Source: Hyperoplus lanceolatus
Taxonomy: Eukaryota > Chordata > Actinopteri > Uranoscopiformes > Ammodytidae
DNA length: 64,000 nt
Assembly: GCA_026929865.2 (NCBI GenBank)
Contig: CM049404.1
Span: forward strand, 13,476,501 to 13,540,500
Direction of reading: 5' to 3'
Of the stretch, positions 1-10,879 are shown one piece after another. Position 1 is the stretch's first letter; the number at the start of each line of letters is the position of its first letter. Below the pieces are notes generated by a model, which made no database searches, had not been told where the DNA came from, and saw nothing but the letters and a program-made list of their open reading frames with translations. The translations under genes were made by a program, and so were the position numbers.

Positions 1-1022
1 CTCCCAGTATTGGTTTGGTAAAACATTTGCAACTGCAGTGGCACATTTATGAGTCACAAAAAACTATTTACCACTGGTGCAAGAAATATTTCTGAAACAA
101 GACTGAGCTAGCAGGGCTGTAATTGTGCAAAGTTTCTGCCACATTGGCTTGCCTGAAACCCAGGTGGAGTCCTATTAGAGACGGAAGGAGTGAATTCACA
201 TTTGTCCTTAAGAATCTTGCTCTGTTGCCTGCAGCAACTTTATTAAACTGTTCTTTGAACTTCACCGGTAGAGTGGATCATGGCCCAATGCAGCCATGAA
301 CCTCAGTTTGCAGTGACCTAACAGGGTCAGTTCATTCAAACTGACACAAAGCTTTAGGAATAAGACAATTTCAGCAGAAGCACTAATACTATGGACTCCT
401 GCACTAATACTGCATTTATACATATTGTGATATACAGCAGTCATCACTGTGTTCTCCTGCAGTCTTTCCAATGGCAGCCTCTGAACTGGTGTTCAATATC
501 AAAAACAAAATCACAGGCTAAATTTAGCCGTGGTACACTAGTCCTGTTTATTATTATTTTGGCAGCATCCTCTGCAAAGCTCTGAGAGCGGGTTAGTGAG
601 TGGAATTATAATTTTGGCATCTTCCACTTTCAGAAGGTGGATGCTCCTCAGAAAAAAACTCAGTGTGTTTTAGACAGTGATAAAGGCAGTGTCCCTGCAG
701 TAGCAGGTCAGGAATAATCCTCATTACAAACGTCAGCAGCTGTGCGGATGTTAGAAATAGCAGCGTTTTGTACTCACTCCAGTGAGGCTCTTGGCATTTT
801 GAAATCTGATATAGGTCTGCAGGTCTTAGCTTTCCTTGCTTGTAACTGGCATGTGGTCAGGCCTTTACTTACTTCGTGAAAGTGAATCATAAGATCAGCA
901 AAATATGTATTGTGCAATTATTTCCAGGTGGTGTGTTGTTCTTTTGATGGCTGCAAACTCAGGTGATTAATCGTATTCTTACTTAATCATAGGCCTTACT
1001 TATTTGTTCTTCAGTCCCTTAC

Positions 1023-1301
1023 CTTACTACTTGACTGTCGCATTTCTTCGTGGGAGGACTGCAGCTTCACAATTTTCATATTCATGCCCATGAGATTGTC
1101 TGTTAAGTGGGTTAAAGTTTGGTGTTGCTGGAAAGAGAACCATGCGCCAGTGGCACCGCCAACTACAAACATCAGGAATAAAACCAAGTGAAGGGCGTAA
1201 TTATTCCCTCCACCGCGAACTTCTGTGTCCATATCTTCATTTTTGAAAAAGTTGTCCTCATTTTTGTGGTTGCCTTTCCCTCTCCGATGCTTGGCTGTCA
1301 T
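1023..1301 (-). CDS. First coding exon of a predicted type II membrane coiled-coil protein (partial gene)
   Basis: The reading frame starts with ATG at 1301 and runs 93 codons to a good splice donor (AAG then GTAAGG, GT at 1022-1021), so the rest of the gene lies to the left, mostly outside the window. The protein begins with a basic/acidic cytosolic stretch of about 33 residues, then a hydrophobic segment (about residues 34-55, rich in L, F, V, G, A), then a polar heptad-like stretch (FQQHQTLTHLTDNL, MKIVKLQSSHEEMR). That arrangement suggests a single-pass type II membrane protein with a luminal coiled coil. The AWF-FQQ junction recalls the start of IKBIP (IKK-interacting protein), but I am not confident of that identity. 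The GC-rich DNA just upstream fits a promoter. I could not fix exon 2. Confidence 0.65.
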
Positions 1302-1399
1302 TTCCCCCCACGAAAGGACACAATGTTCTGGCCGAGAAGAGATGTTATATCCAAGGAGCCGGTTGGCCTAAACAGTGGAGGTGTGCGCGGTGATTTAAT

Positions 1400-1730
1400 T
1401 CGGATGACTCCAGTGAGTGGCGCTGCGCAAATCGACCCGGTTTCAATCACCGCACAATAAAGTACCGAGAAGCTGCAGCGAGGTCTTGGTGAAGAGGCAG
1501 AGTAGGAGATGAGAAAGAGGAGGCGTGGACCGCAGGAAACGTTTTCAATGAAGGAAGGAGGAGTGGGGGGAGGGGGCGGGCAACTGGGAGTGGCAGCTGG
1601 CAGGGTCTCTCCGCCGGCATGTGCGCCGCTGTCACCAAATGGGAAAACAACACGTATGGCTAACCCTGCGCTATTTTTTACTGCAGCTGAGGCAAGCGCT
1701 GCGGGTGGCCTGTGCAGCAATTAGGCTACA
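1400..1730 (-). promoter_or_regulatory. GC-rich promoter-like region upstream of the membrane-protein gene
   Basis: About 330 bases directly upstream of the 1301 start codon are clearly richer in G and C than the flanks, with a GC box (GGGGCGGG near 1573-1580) and several CpGs. The AT-rich flanks make it stand out. This is the usual look of a vertebrate CpG-type promoter. It is inferred from composition only; no transcription start is visible. Confidence 0.45.
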
Positions 1731-2734
1731 CACTTCTGTCGTAGGCCACCACAACGACCTGACACGACATGACAGCCATTGCAGGCATAGATTAAATTAC
1801 AGTGACCTTCTTAATCAATTCACCCAGTAGTTTCTTCCCCTGCACTAAGAGACTGGCACATTCAGTGGGCTTGCAATGTGGAAAGGGCACCTTTCAATTA
1901 GAGGTCACCTTCAGGCTTTAAGGTGTTAACATTATTCTTGGCCTTTGCTACTTAATTTTTAATTTAATTTTTGTTAAATCCCATCTCAGTTTAGGGGTTG
2001 AATGTTCAATCAAATCGGAAGATTCCTTACTTACATCCTGATAATCCAAAAATAATCCAAATACGGTCTAATTAATAGTTTATTCAATTTTCATTTTACT
2101 TTCTTTCTAAAGCTGTGTGCATAGTGCAAATAAACCATGAATTCATCCATTCTCCATTAAGGAGTTGTGGCTGGACTGGAGCGTATGTCTGTCGCATTCC
2201 CAGTTTATGTTGGGCAATGGGTGGGTACACTTTCGACAGGTTGGCAGTCCTCCACAGGGCTGCCACATATACTGACAATCACTTACAGGCCATTTAGACC
2301 CGCAGGAGACCTACTGCACTTTCCTAAAAAGCGGCCCACACATAAACATTCAACCCACAGCCTGGTGCTGCTGCAGGTTGTAGTCTAAGGTGTAATATTG
2401 GACGTGATACAACATGCTATAATTAACTTCTACTTTTCCAAACACAGTGCATCAGTTTTTCTATTTGCTGACCGCGCACGTCTGCATGGTTGCTGAATTC
2501 CATTTAACTTTGGTTTCATGGACGCTTAAAAAACAGATCCATTTGTTAATCTTATCTTATCTTTCCCTGCTTTGACCAGTCTAAATTCATCGTTGTGAGA
2601 AAAATATAGTTGCTCAAGCTGTTGAAAGCTGTCCCCTCTAACAATCAATTTGTAAATGTCAAACCACAAACATATCCATGTTCTGCATTGATTAAGAAAT
2701 AACCAATCCAACAGTTTGAAATCAGTAGGTCAAT

Positions 2735-2900
2735 GATAATCCGAGAATTTATTTTATTGTAGTTTCAGTAGCAGTCCCATAACTTTTTCATTTTGAAACT
2801 GGTGCATTACATCCACCTCAATTCAAACTTCAAACATGTATTAGATATCGAACCTTCAAATAAATGTAGCTCATATTGTGGTTCCATTACTTTCTTCACT
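2735..2900 (-). CDS. igfn1: igfn1 terminal exon (stop codon and 3' UTR)
   Basis: A polypyrimidine acceptor ending TTCCATACAG (AG at 2902-2901) is followed by AG-TGA. With the phase-1 G from the Ig7 exon this gives one Glu codon and TGA at 2898-2896, so the protein ends LSVRE. The 3' UTR runs to two overlapping AATAAA signals (positions 2758-2748 read on the minus strand). The cleavage point is not visible; 2735 is an estimate. Confidence 0.75.
2748..2758 (-). terminator. igfn1: igfn1 polyadenylation signals
   Basis: Two overlapping AATAAA hexamers on the minus strand, about 140 bases past the stop codon. No other AATAAA lies between the stop and this site in a clearer context. Confidence 0.6.
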
Positions 2901-3017
2901 CTGTATGGAAGAGAAATTAAATGATTCAGCAATCATCAAATATGTTTTGTATTTTGTGTTGAATGTTTTTTTAAATTAAAGTTAAAGAGTCAAAGTGCAG
3001 GTATGTTTCTCTCTCAC

Positions 3018-3344
3018 CTCTGACACTGAGGACGGTGGAGCATTCGGCCCGTCCAAGGGCGTTCTCTGCAGTAATAGTATAATCTCCCATGTCTTTTGGA
3101 CCGACGTGGAGAATTAACATGGAGCAGACTCCGTAGGTGTTGGAGATTAAATAGTTGGTATTAGTGTTGAGGCTGACGTGATCTCGATACCAAGTGACAC
3201 GAGGTGTGGGATTTCCCTTCACTGCGCAGCTCATATAGCATTCATAACCTTTGGGTGCAGTGTGAAGCTTCAGAGGGACAATGAAGATCGGAGCACATCG
3301 CAAATCACATTCCTTTATATTTGGTTCGCTCACCACAAACTTAT
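3018..3344 (-). CDS. igfn1: igfn1 exon: C-terminal Ig domain (Ig7)
   Basis: 327 nt, phase 1-1: DKFVVSEPNIKECDLRCAPI, FIVPLKLHTAPKGYECYMSC, AVKGNPTPRVTWYRDHVSLN and DMGDYTITAENALGRAECST. Complete I-set Ig with B-strand Cys, C-strand Trp and D-x-G-D-Y, the terminal Ig of IGFN1. Acceptor AG 3346-3345; donor GTGAGA at 3017. Confidence 0.9.
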
Positions 3345-3444
3345 CTGCAAAAAAAGGACATGTAAGATCATATATTTTTCAGAATAATTTACCATTGAGC
3401 CTTTTGGTTAGTTTTCAGAGGTTCTTCCAGGCTCACAAACACAC

Positions 3445-3741
3445 CTTTCTTTTTCGCCACCCCCCAGATTGGTGACTCTGAGGGTGCAGATATGCCCATG
3501 TCATTTTTGGCATAGACACGGAAGTGATATTCCCTCCCAAGCATGATGTTGCACACCGTGATTTTGTTGTTAAAGAGTCTGTCAGCCACCACGGTCCATG
3601 AGCGTTTTGTAGAGTCCAGTTTGGACACTGTGTAGTGAAGTCGGTCGTCACGCTTCTCATCAGGAGAAGGCTGCCAGGTCACTGTCACTGTGCCTGGCAC
3701 GTTTTCGTCCAGCTCTACCATTCCAGGAGGCTTTGGGTCAT
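3445..3741 (-). CDS. igfn1: igfn1 exon: FN3 domain 4
   Basis: 297 nt, phase 1-1: DDPKPPGMVELDENVPGTVT, VTWQPSPDEKRDDRLHYTVS, GREYHFRVYAKNDMGISAPS and WGVAKKK. Standard FN3 with W-x-P-x-x-D and Y-H-F-R-V-x-A-x-N-x-x-G. Acceptor AG 3743-3742, donor GTGTGT at 3444. Confidence 0.9.
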
Positions 3742-3831
3742 CTGAAACCACGAGCAGAGTTATTAGCTGATAACATATGTTATTGACAAATATGTAGCAA
3801 AAGCAAACACACATCTTGATTTTAGTTTTAC

Positions 3832-4024
3832 CTGTGACCCTGACCTCTGTACTGAATGTATCCTGTCCTGCAACATTTTTCACCAAAATAGAGTAGATGC
3901 CAGAATCCGAGCGCTCAGAGGAGGGGATCAGCAGCTGTGATGAGCCATCTGAGTTGCTGATTGTTACTCGCTTTGTCACTGGCCCACTGTCTTTTTGCCA
4001 TATAATATTTGGCCGTGGGGAGGC
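3832..4024 (-). CDS. igfn1: igfn1 exon: Ig6 second part
   Basis: 193 nt: ASPRPNIIWQKDSGPVTKRV, then SSERSDSGIYSILVKNVAGQ and TEVRVTG. P-x-P-x-x-x-W and D-S-G-I-Y-S-I are the C- and F-strand marks of an I-set domain. Phase 0 in, phase 1 out; acceptor AG 4026-4025, donor GTAAAA at 3831. Confidence 0.88.
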
Positions 4025-4178
4025 CTGTAAAAAAACAAAAAAAAAACAGTACTATTAATGTGAGCATATCAGAGCTGGATATACAGTGCTATCTTTTGAA
4101 TTTCCCTATTGTTTTATGACACCACAGTTGTTTTCATTATGTCAATAATAATAAAGCTTTACAGTGTATAGATCTCAC

Positions 4179-4264
4179 CTCAAAGGTCACTGTGATCCTG
4201 ACAGAATTTCCTGCCCTCACCACCCTGAAACTCTTCATCTTGTAGTCTGTGAACTTTGGCCTCA
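4179..4264 (-). CDS. igfn1: igfn1 exon: Ig6 first part
   Basis: 86 nt: VRPKFTDYKMKSFRVVRAGN then SVRITVTFE. Matches the A-B strands of the I-set domain that follows the FN3 run in IGFN1 and MyBP-C-like proteins; the usual B-strand Cys is Val (ITVTF). Phase 1 in, phase 0 out; acceptor AG 4266-4265. Confidence 0.85.
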
Positions 4265-4635
4265 CTAGAATAAATAGCAAAAGTACTGAAGAGAGCTTTG
4301 AACAACATAAGACATTAGGAGGTTCTTACATTGTCCAAATGATATACTGGAATTATATACTGGAATTTTTTCCCCAGAAGTACTACATTTTAAAGAGTAA
4401 GAAATTAATGGTTGTTGATTGAGTTACCTCAACAATATTTCTGACAGCATTACACAACACACTGATCATAATGAAAAGCATCAAAAAAATATAGATTATA
4501 GAGCTATATTGGATTGTAAAGAAACAGAATTACTTTTGGAATTTCGCCTTATAAAATGTCTCCAAAATGTTAATGCATGGCTGCAACTTACTAGCACTAC
4601 ATTGTTTCCTGGATTTCTAACAGGATATGACATAC

Positions 4636-4944
4636 CAGGTGAGGGCATTGCAGTGACATAGTTGGCCAGCTCCTCGGGAGCACCCTCTCCTCCATCGTTA
4701 GTCGCGATCACTCTCACCCAGTACATGTCCATGGACCTGAGGCCTTTCACACTGAATGAAGTGGTGATGATTGTGATGGGATTACAGCGGGACCACTCAA
4801 TGCAATCGGCCTGCCGAATCTCGACAACATATCCCCTTGCTTCATCCTGTATTCCTGGTCTATCCTCAGGTTTGGTCCAAGTCAGGACCAAGTGGGTGTA
4901 AGAAGTTTCTGTCAGCTTTAGGTTTATAACTTTACCAGGAGGCT
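4636..4944 (-). CDS. igfn1: igfn1 exon: FN3 domain 3
   Basis: 309 nt, phase 1-1: KPPGKVINLKLTETSYTHLV, LTWTKPEDRPGIQDEARGYV, IRQADCIEWSRCNPITIITT and YWVRVIATNDGGEGAPEELA. Single-exon FN3 with the W-T-K-P-x-D and Y-W-V-R-V-x-A-x-N-x-G-G motifs. Acceptor AG 4946-4945; donor GTATGT at 4635. Confidence 0.88.
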
Positions 4945-5191
4945 CTGGGGTACAAGATTAAAGGTTGTGAATTGCCATAAATCAAATGTTTTCGATGTAA
5001 TCAATACCACAGATAATTGAATGTATAATAAAAATACATATTAATCTTAACATTTTATTCATTAAAATACATTGTTGTACATTAGAAGGCCAATCGTTTT
5101 TAAATATTATGTCATTTTAAGACATCAATATATTTTCTGCGGTTTATTGTTCATCACAGTGTGTTGTATGGAAAACAGTAGCAACACTTAC

Positions 5192-5320
5192 TCTTGGGAT
5201 CCCGTGCAAAGACAAACTCTGAGGGGTTGCTGAATTCACCAACTCCTGATATGTTTATGGCAGTAACTCTGAATTCATATTCCATACCTGCCACAACATC
5301 TTTCACTGCGTATATTCTCT
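5192..5320 (-). CDS. igfn1: igfn1 exon: FN3 domain 2, second part
   Basis: 129 nt, phase 1-1: ERIYAVKDVVAGMEYEFRVT, then AINISGVGEFSNPSEFVFAR and DPK. Y-E-F-R-V-x-A-x-N-x-x-G-x-G is the F-G strand signature of FN3. Acceptor AG 5322-5321; donor GTAAGT at 5191. Confidence 0.88.
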
Positions 5321-5406
5321 CTGGAAGTCATTTTAGAGAAACAACAACAAGACATCAGTATTATGGTGCACAGCAGATTGAGCTAAAGTTAAATAAAAAT
5401 ACAGAC

Positions 5407-5586
5407 CTTTTATTAGCTCATCTGAGGCATTTACAACTGTCCAGAGATTACTCCCCTTCTTGCGTTTCTCCAAAATATAGCCCAGGATACGCGAACCCCC
5501 TCGGTTACTTGGAGAGTCCCAGGAAAGGTTGATGCAGTCGTCGTAGGCGCTGGCCACCTTTGGAGGCGCTGGAGGGCCAGGAAAAG
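5407..5586 (-). CDS. igfn1: igfn1 exon: FN3 domain 2, first part
   Basis: 180 nt, phase 1-1: AFPGPPAPPKVASAYDDCIN, LSWDSPSNRGGSRILGYILE and KRKKGSNLWTVVNASDELIK. Standard FN3 A-to-D strands with W-x-x-P-x-x-x-G-G-S-x-I-x-x-Y. Acceptor AG 5588-5587; donor GTCTGT at 5406. The domain is completed by the next exon. Confidence 0.88.
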
Positions 5587-5751
5587 CTGAAGCATGTGGA
5601 AACAAAATAGGTTGAGCTGCTAAGGGCTGCAGGTTGTTGATGCAGTATTGATAATACGTAGTAATTTACCAATAAGATACTACAATTTCAGACACTCCGG
5701 TCATGTGATAAATGAAGCATACTGCTTTGACTTGAGATATCTGTGTTGTGT

Positions 5752-6236
5752 TTAAAGGTGAAGTAAGTGGTTTATTTATGTTAATATAAGTGTTAAATCG
5801 CTCTTTATTCATACAGTGATCACTTACATAATGTGCGCGTTTCATAAAGCCGATCTCTCAGTCAGCTGCTTTGCATGTAACCGGCAAATAAACTTATTGG
5901 AGGATCCCGAAATTTTTATCAAATCACAAGAGAGAACGCTACAAACCGACTCCCGTCTCACTCATGGTCTCACTGCCGGTGCACGCCAGTGCAACAGATG
6001 GGTGAATGTTTATGCGCCTACAATGGTGGAGCAGGTAAAAATCCTTCCCAATGTCTGTTTTGATAGTTTGTATCATGTTTTATAACACTTATCGATCTGA
6101 GATGATGCTAGATAACTCGCTGCTTGAAGACCGCAGTGCATTAATGTGGTGACGTAGGGACCAGCGAGGGGACTGCTAACTGCAGTAACTGACAGGAAGT
6201 TAGCTAAAAGAACCATTCTGCTTACACCACCTTTAA
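5752..6236. mobile_element. 485-bp TTAA-target MITE
   Basis: Starts TTAAAGGTGAAGTAAGTGG and ends CTGCTTACACCACCTTTAA, imperfect inverted ends with TTAA borders. A second, truncated copy of its right half is at 60482-60692. No coding capacity. Confidence 0.7.
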
Positions 6237-6784
6237 TGAACATTTGCACTCTAAAGGTGAATCCTTTTCTTTCAAACAGTGTCCATATTTACATCAGCAC
6301 TGTGCTGAAATAAGTAGTCTATTAATTGATTGTTCGAGTGATATAATTTTTTTGATGGATGAATTGATATAGCAAAGTATCAAGTTAAAATTTAAAACTT
6401 TTTTCCCCTCAAACATAACAATGTAAAGCCTTATCTTGTATCATTGCAAATCTGAAAACATTTCTGGGGTTGAGGCTAACAACCAGAAGCAATTTGACTT
6501 GGTAGTTTATGATAGCATTTATTTCTGCGATACACGGTGCCTTAGTTGGAATCAGGATAGCAGGATAGTCTAATAGAGAATAGAGAGCAGCAGGGGTCAG
6601 TAATGACACTGAATCAGCTGCAGTGATAAAACCTTTCTTTTTTTTACAGAACACATTTTTAAATGTCACAGTATGAAAAGCACATGCATAAAACCAAATG
6701 AATTATTTCTGAATTCCATTTAGGCTCCTGGTGTTTCACTGTCACGGTTTAGAAGAGAGCCATCAATATTGTAATGCCTACAGG

Positions 6785-7382
6785 TGAGCAGGGGTGGATT
6801 ACTGCACGGGCACACCGGGCACAGGCCCAGGGGCCCAAGGGCTCAGGGGGGCCCTTAGCCAGAGATACTGTTGCATAGTCAAAGAGCTCAGTCACTCATG
6901 TTAATAACAGGGTCCAAAAAGGAATAGCCTAAATATAAGGATACTCATTAAAATTGAACAATATTGAAATCATCATGGGCCCCTCAACTAGTATTCTGTA
7001 TGTGTGAATGGCCTTGAAGGCCCCCTCACACATACAGAAATAAGCTTTCTATGTGTGAATTATAAATTGTTCATAAAAAGTAGCTATCCACCCTTTATCT
7101 TTTGAAATGGGCCCCTCCATCATTGATCATGGGTCTGCAGACCAATCTACTGTACTGTTTTTACAGTTGCAGAGTAAAGAGTGCTGCCTGTTTAAGACAA
7201 ATATGAAAAATAATGTTCCTTCTGCATCTCAGGATTTGATATAGCCTCTAAAAGTTCCTCTCAAAGTGCACCAGTTTGATGCATTTTACTTTAAAAAGGT
7301 AAAAAAAATCCAGGGGGGCATGCCCCCGGACCCCCCAATAAGGTACAGGGTCCCTCCCACAGTATCCCAAAATCCTGTGGGA
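6785..7382. repeat. Fragments of a fish repeat next to the foldback
   Basis: GGGGTGGATTACTGCACGGG and several GGGCCC-rich blocks (CAGGGGCCC, GGGGGCCCTT), with ATGGGCCCCTC repeated at 6976 and 7108, look like an old DNA-transposon family from fish. A GGCATGCCCCCGGACCCCCC block near 7318 resembles the end of another. I could not find matching ends. Confidence 0.35.
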
Positions 7383-7987
7383 AACGTGTTGCTCCATCTT
7401 CCTAACTTTTATCTTCCTTTCTTTTTTTCTTGTACTTTTTTTTCTTTTCGTCTGGTAGGCAACTTCTTTTTCTTTTTTCCTCTGTTGACAAGGCTGTCTC
7501 CGTTGGCAGCTATCAGGGTTGCTATGCAGCACAGGAGCGGTGAGTCGTCACACAAGGTAACGGCTTGTTACGTCAACCGGAAATGCTCGTATACGGAGAC
7601 CTGCGGAGACCGTCCCGTTTAACAAGGCTCGTTGGCCTTAAAACCGGCCTTAAAATCGGCCTTCATAGGCTATAGCCTTCATAGACCGCGAGACTGCGTT
7701 CTACCAAGTGCGCGGTCTCTGAATCAAGACACAGCCAACGAGCCTTGTTAAACGGGACGGTCTCCGCAGGTCTCCGTTTACGAGCATTTCCGGTTCACGT
7801 AACAAGCCGTTACCTTGCGTGACGACTCGCCGCTCCTGTGCTGCCTAGCAACCCTGATTGCTGCCAACGGAGGCAGCCTTGTCAACAGAGGAAAAAAGAA
7901 AAAGAAGTTGCCTACCAGACGAAAAGAAAAAAAAGTACAAGAAAAAAAGAAAGGAAGATAAAAGTTAAGAAGATGGCGCAACACGTT
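7383..7987. mobile_element. Foldback element, 254-bp arms
   Basis: The left arm 7383-7636 and right arm 7734-7987 are inverted copies of equal length with only scattered mismatches, separated by a 97-base loop. Landmarks: AACAAGGCTCGTTGGC ends the left arm and GCCAACGAGCCTTGTT starts the right; a pyrimidine-rich tract in the left is mirrored as purines in the right. No transposase. Open frames here are low-complexity artefacts of the tract. Confidence 0.85.
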
Positions 7988-9013
7988 GCTGTTTTGTTAT
8001 TTTTTATTTTATTGTATGCAATCTCTGAAAAAAACGCAATGAATCATGGGATATGTTGGGCCACGAAGGATCCATCTGATGCAGCCTTCAAAACCGTGAA
8101 AAGAAGGCTGCATTTCTCGGCCGCATATGAGTAGCCTTGCAAGGAGCCTTGCAAACAGGACAGCCTATGCGCGCCGCTATGACGCAATCGGTCTTCAAAT
8201 GCAGCCTACGTAGGGTGCAACCCCTGAATCAAGACACAGCCAGTGTCTTCCACAACTTGAACATGTAGGTCACAGCTTGACCGGAAACCACTACAACAAC
8301 CCATGCAACAACCCCCAACAACCACGTCCAAGATGGCCCGCCCCTTTCTCCGAAACCCCGTGACGCTACAATATTATTAATTACAACACCTGTGCTTTTT
8401 CTGCTAGATCAAGCCAAACGACTGCCTTGAAAATGTCTGTTCTGTAGTAAATTGTCTTGTGTTCATTGCGATTGTGACTGTGAACCCGTGTGACCCTTTG
8501 AAGTTGGAGCTTTCCAATTGACTTTCAGTAGGCTAATGTCAGGTCACGTGATAAAATGCACGTTCACCAGTCCCCTTCGATTTTGCCCTGAAGTTTGCCC
8601 TGCTGCACGCGACCGTCACTGCAACTGCATTTTCTCTCGCCTGTGGAGTGGAGCGTTACCCATCATCCATAGCCTACTGATTCTGATGTTCAGCAATGGA
8701 GCCGCCTATTTTAACCATAGATACTATAGATTTTAAGATATTGGGAAATGCAGTAAAAAAGTTATTTACAGATAAGCAGACGATAATTTTCTGGACAGGT
8801 CAACCGTCTTTGACGAACCCAAAAACGCCAGTCAACGCGGTGGTAAGTGTTGTTTAGCGAAGGGGGTTTCCCATAAAGTTAGTGCGGGAAAAAAAAGGGA
8901 TTCTTAGCTCATTGATTATATGGCTGCGGTGTCTAATGCATTCTTATTTTGTATTTTTTCTTTTGTTTTAAAGGCACCACTTCTGTTTTATGTTAGATCT
9001 GTAGTAGCCTATA

Positions 9014-10448
9014 TTAAAGCTGCAGTTGATAATTGTAGGTTGGGATCCCAACGGCTGTTTTCCCAACGCTCTACCTGCTGTAGCTCCTCCCTCTGAACGA
9101 CAGCTACGCGCGTTCGTGTGAATTCAGTTACATTGACAGGAGACAAACACCATGTCCGATTCCGAGGTGATTAAACATTAGTAATGATAACTACATACGT
9201 ACATATTGAGCATACATTTTAATCACAGACATACCATGTATGTTAGCTTAAAACCATTGTAAGTGTTCTGGTAGGCCTAACAAAAGTAGCTGTAACAGCC
9301 AGGCAAGATAGCAAACTAATTGTAACAGAGCGGAGAGGTGTGTGTGTATCTCCTACTAGGCTATCTATGCTCCTGTTCTGACCGCAGCTGGGAGGGGCTG
9401 GGAGGGCAGTGTCGCCAACTTAGCGATTTTGTCGCTATATTTAGCTACTTTTCAGTTTTTTATCAAAACAGCGACAAGCGGCAAATCTAGCTTTTTTTCT
9501 GGTGTAATTGGTGACTTTTTCGCCGAAGCAAATATCACTTTTAACGCTTCTCAACGAGCAGCGGGAGCCTCCTGGCCCGTCCCCCGTCACAGAGCACTGA
9601 CAGACGGCCCGGTACTCGCGCAGCAGCCCCTCCCAGCTGCGGTCAGAGCAGAAGATAGGTTACACCTCTCAGCTCGGGGCTGCTGCGCGAGGAGCGGGCT
9701 GCGTGTCAGTGCTCCCGCTGCTCGTTGAGAAGAGATGATACTTGCTTTGGCGAAAAAAGTCACCAATAACACCAGAAAAAAAAGCTAAATTTGTCGCTTG
9801 TCGCTGTTTTGAAAAAAAAAGTCGCCAGGGGGGCTGAAAAGTCACTAAATATAGCGACAAAATCGCTTTGAGTTGGCAACACTGATCACAGGACGAGGGC
9901 TATATGGGGCCAGCGGCAGGCAGCCTAGGGGCAGAGCAAGGGGACGAGGTCACGGTCGGAGAGGTCTTGATGTGATAGGGCAAGAAGACATGGCCGGTGT
10001 ACTTTTTTTCAAGCTCTCTCCGTCTCCCTTTCAGCAGTTAACTTTTCAACATTCGTCTTTCCTCGTTTTTTTGCTGTCTTGGCGGTGTTAGTTGTTAGTA
10101 TCCTGGGAATGGTAAATTGAGGGTTCGTTTGTGAAGACATTGCTACTCGCTGTCCGCCGTAGTAGCAGTAGGCTAGTTTCAGACTGCTAGGGTCGTGAAC
10201 GCTCACGCAACTGACGCATCAACGTCGTTGCCAAGGTCCCACAGCCAATAAGAACAGAGAATCTGACCTCGCTCTGATTGGTCAAAATTAACATGAACGG
10301 TGGCAATTTTGGGGGGCAGCACACAGAGGCAGGGGGGAGCAAAGTGATAAAAAATATTTTCAGACCACTTCACCTACATATAGCTGAATGGCTATTATGA
10401 CAGTTTTGCCAAATATTACAGTAAAAAAACTCTCAACTGCCGCTTTAA
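9014..10448. mobile_element. 1.4-kb TTAA-target TIR element
   Basis: Ends TTAAAGCTGCAGTTGA (9014) and TCAACTGCCGCTTTAA (10448) are inverted copies with one mismatch, including TTAA at both borders. The interior is CpG-rich in places, has no intact frame and carries the nested inverted-repeat element at 9407-9884. Confidence 0.65.
9407..9884. mobile_element. Nested long-inverted-repeat MITE (CAGTGTCGCCAACT ends)
   Basis: Left arm CAGTGTCGCCAACTTAGCG and right arm CGCTTTGAGTTGGCAACACTG pair over about 150 bases each, including the GACAAGCGGCAAATCTAGC and GGTGACTTTTTCGCC blocks. The centre (about 9565-9715) is GC-rich and itself partly self-complementary. The flank GACCGCAGCTGGGAGGGGCT (9381-9400) is the reverse complement of an internal segment near 9625-9645. 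Confidence 0.75.
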
Positions 10449-10879
10449 CTACAGTAGGCCTACCTTTCATTTAGATAATCATTAGCATGTTGATATTTGG
10501 TAACAGTAGTTTGCTAGAATATCCAATTACTGTAGCTACACCTGCTATGAAATGTAAGTTCACTGAGTTGATGTAGACACTATTATTATAATAAGCAAGT
10601 TTTCGAGCCGAATAATTAATTCCTTACCACGTAGATGTTTTCTTAGATATCAAATCAATGCAACAGACTTTTTTGCTGTGTTCATCATTTTTCCCTTTAG
10701 TTAACAAATGACCAATAGCCTATCTAGTGGGTCAATGGAAAAATTACACTTAAATTTTATAAAGGAAAATGTTTAAAAATGTTTGAAAAGTGGAGACCAA
10801 CATTTTTATGATACGCAGTTGGACTGTTGTAACATGAAAGAGTTGTGTGGTAGAGTTTTCTGCTATCCACATTTAATGT

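Noticed and set aside
1298-1720. 140-codon Pro-rich minus-strand frame
   Set aside because: It lies in the GC-rich promoter-like tract in a different frame from the clear start at 1301; composition alone explains it.
7266-7622. 118-codon frame and its mirror at 7778-8134
   Set aside because: Phe/Lys-rich runs come from the pyrimidine/purine tract of the foldback arms and appear in both arms in opposite frames.
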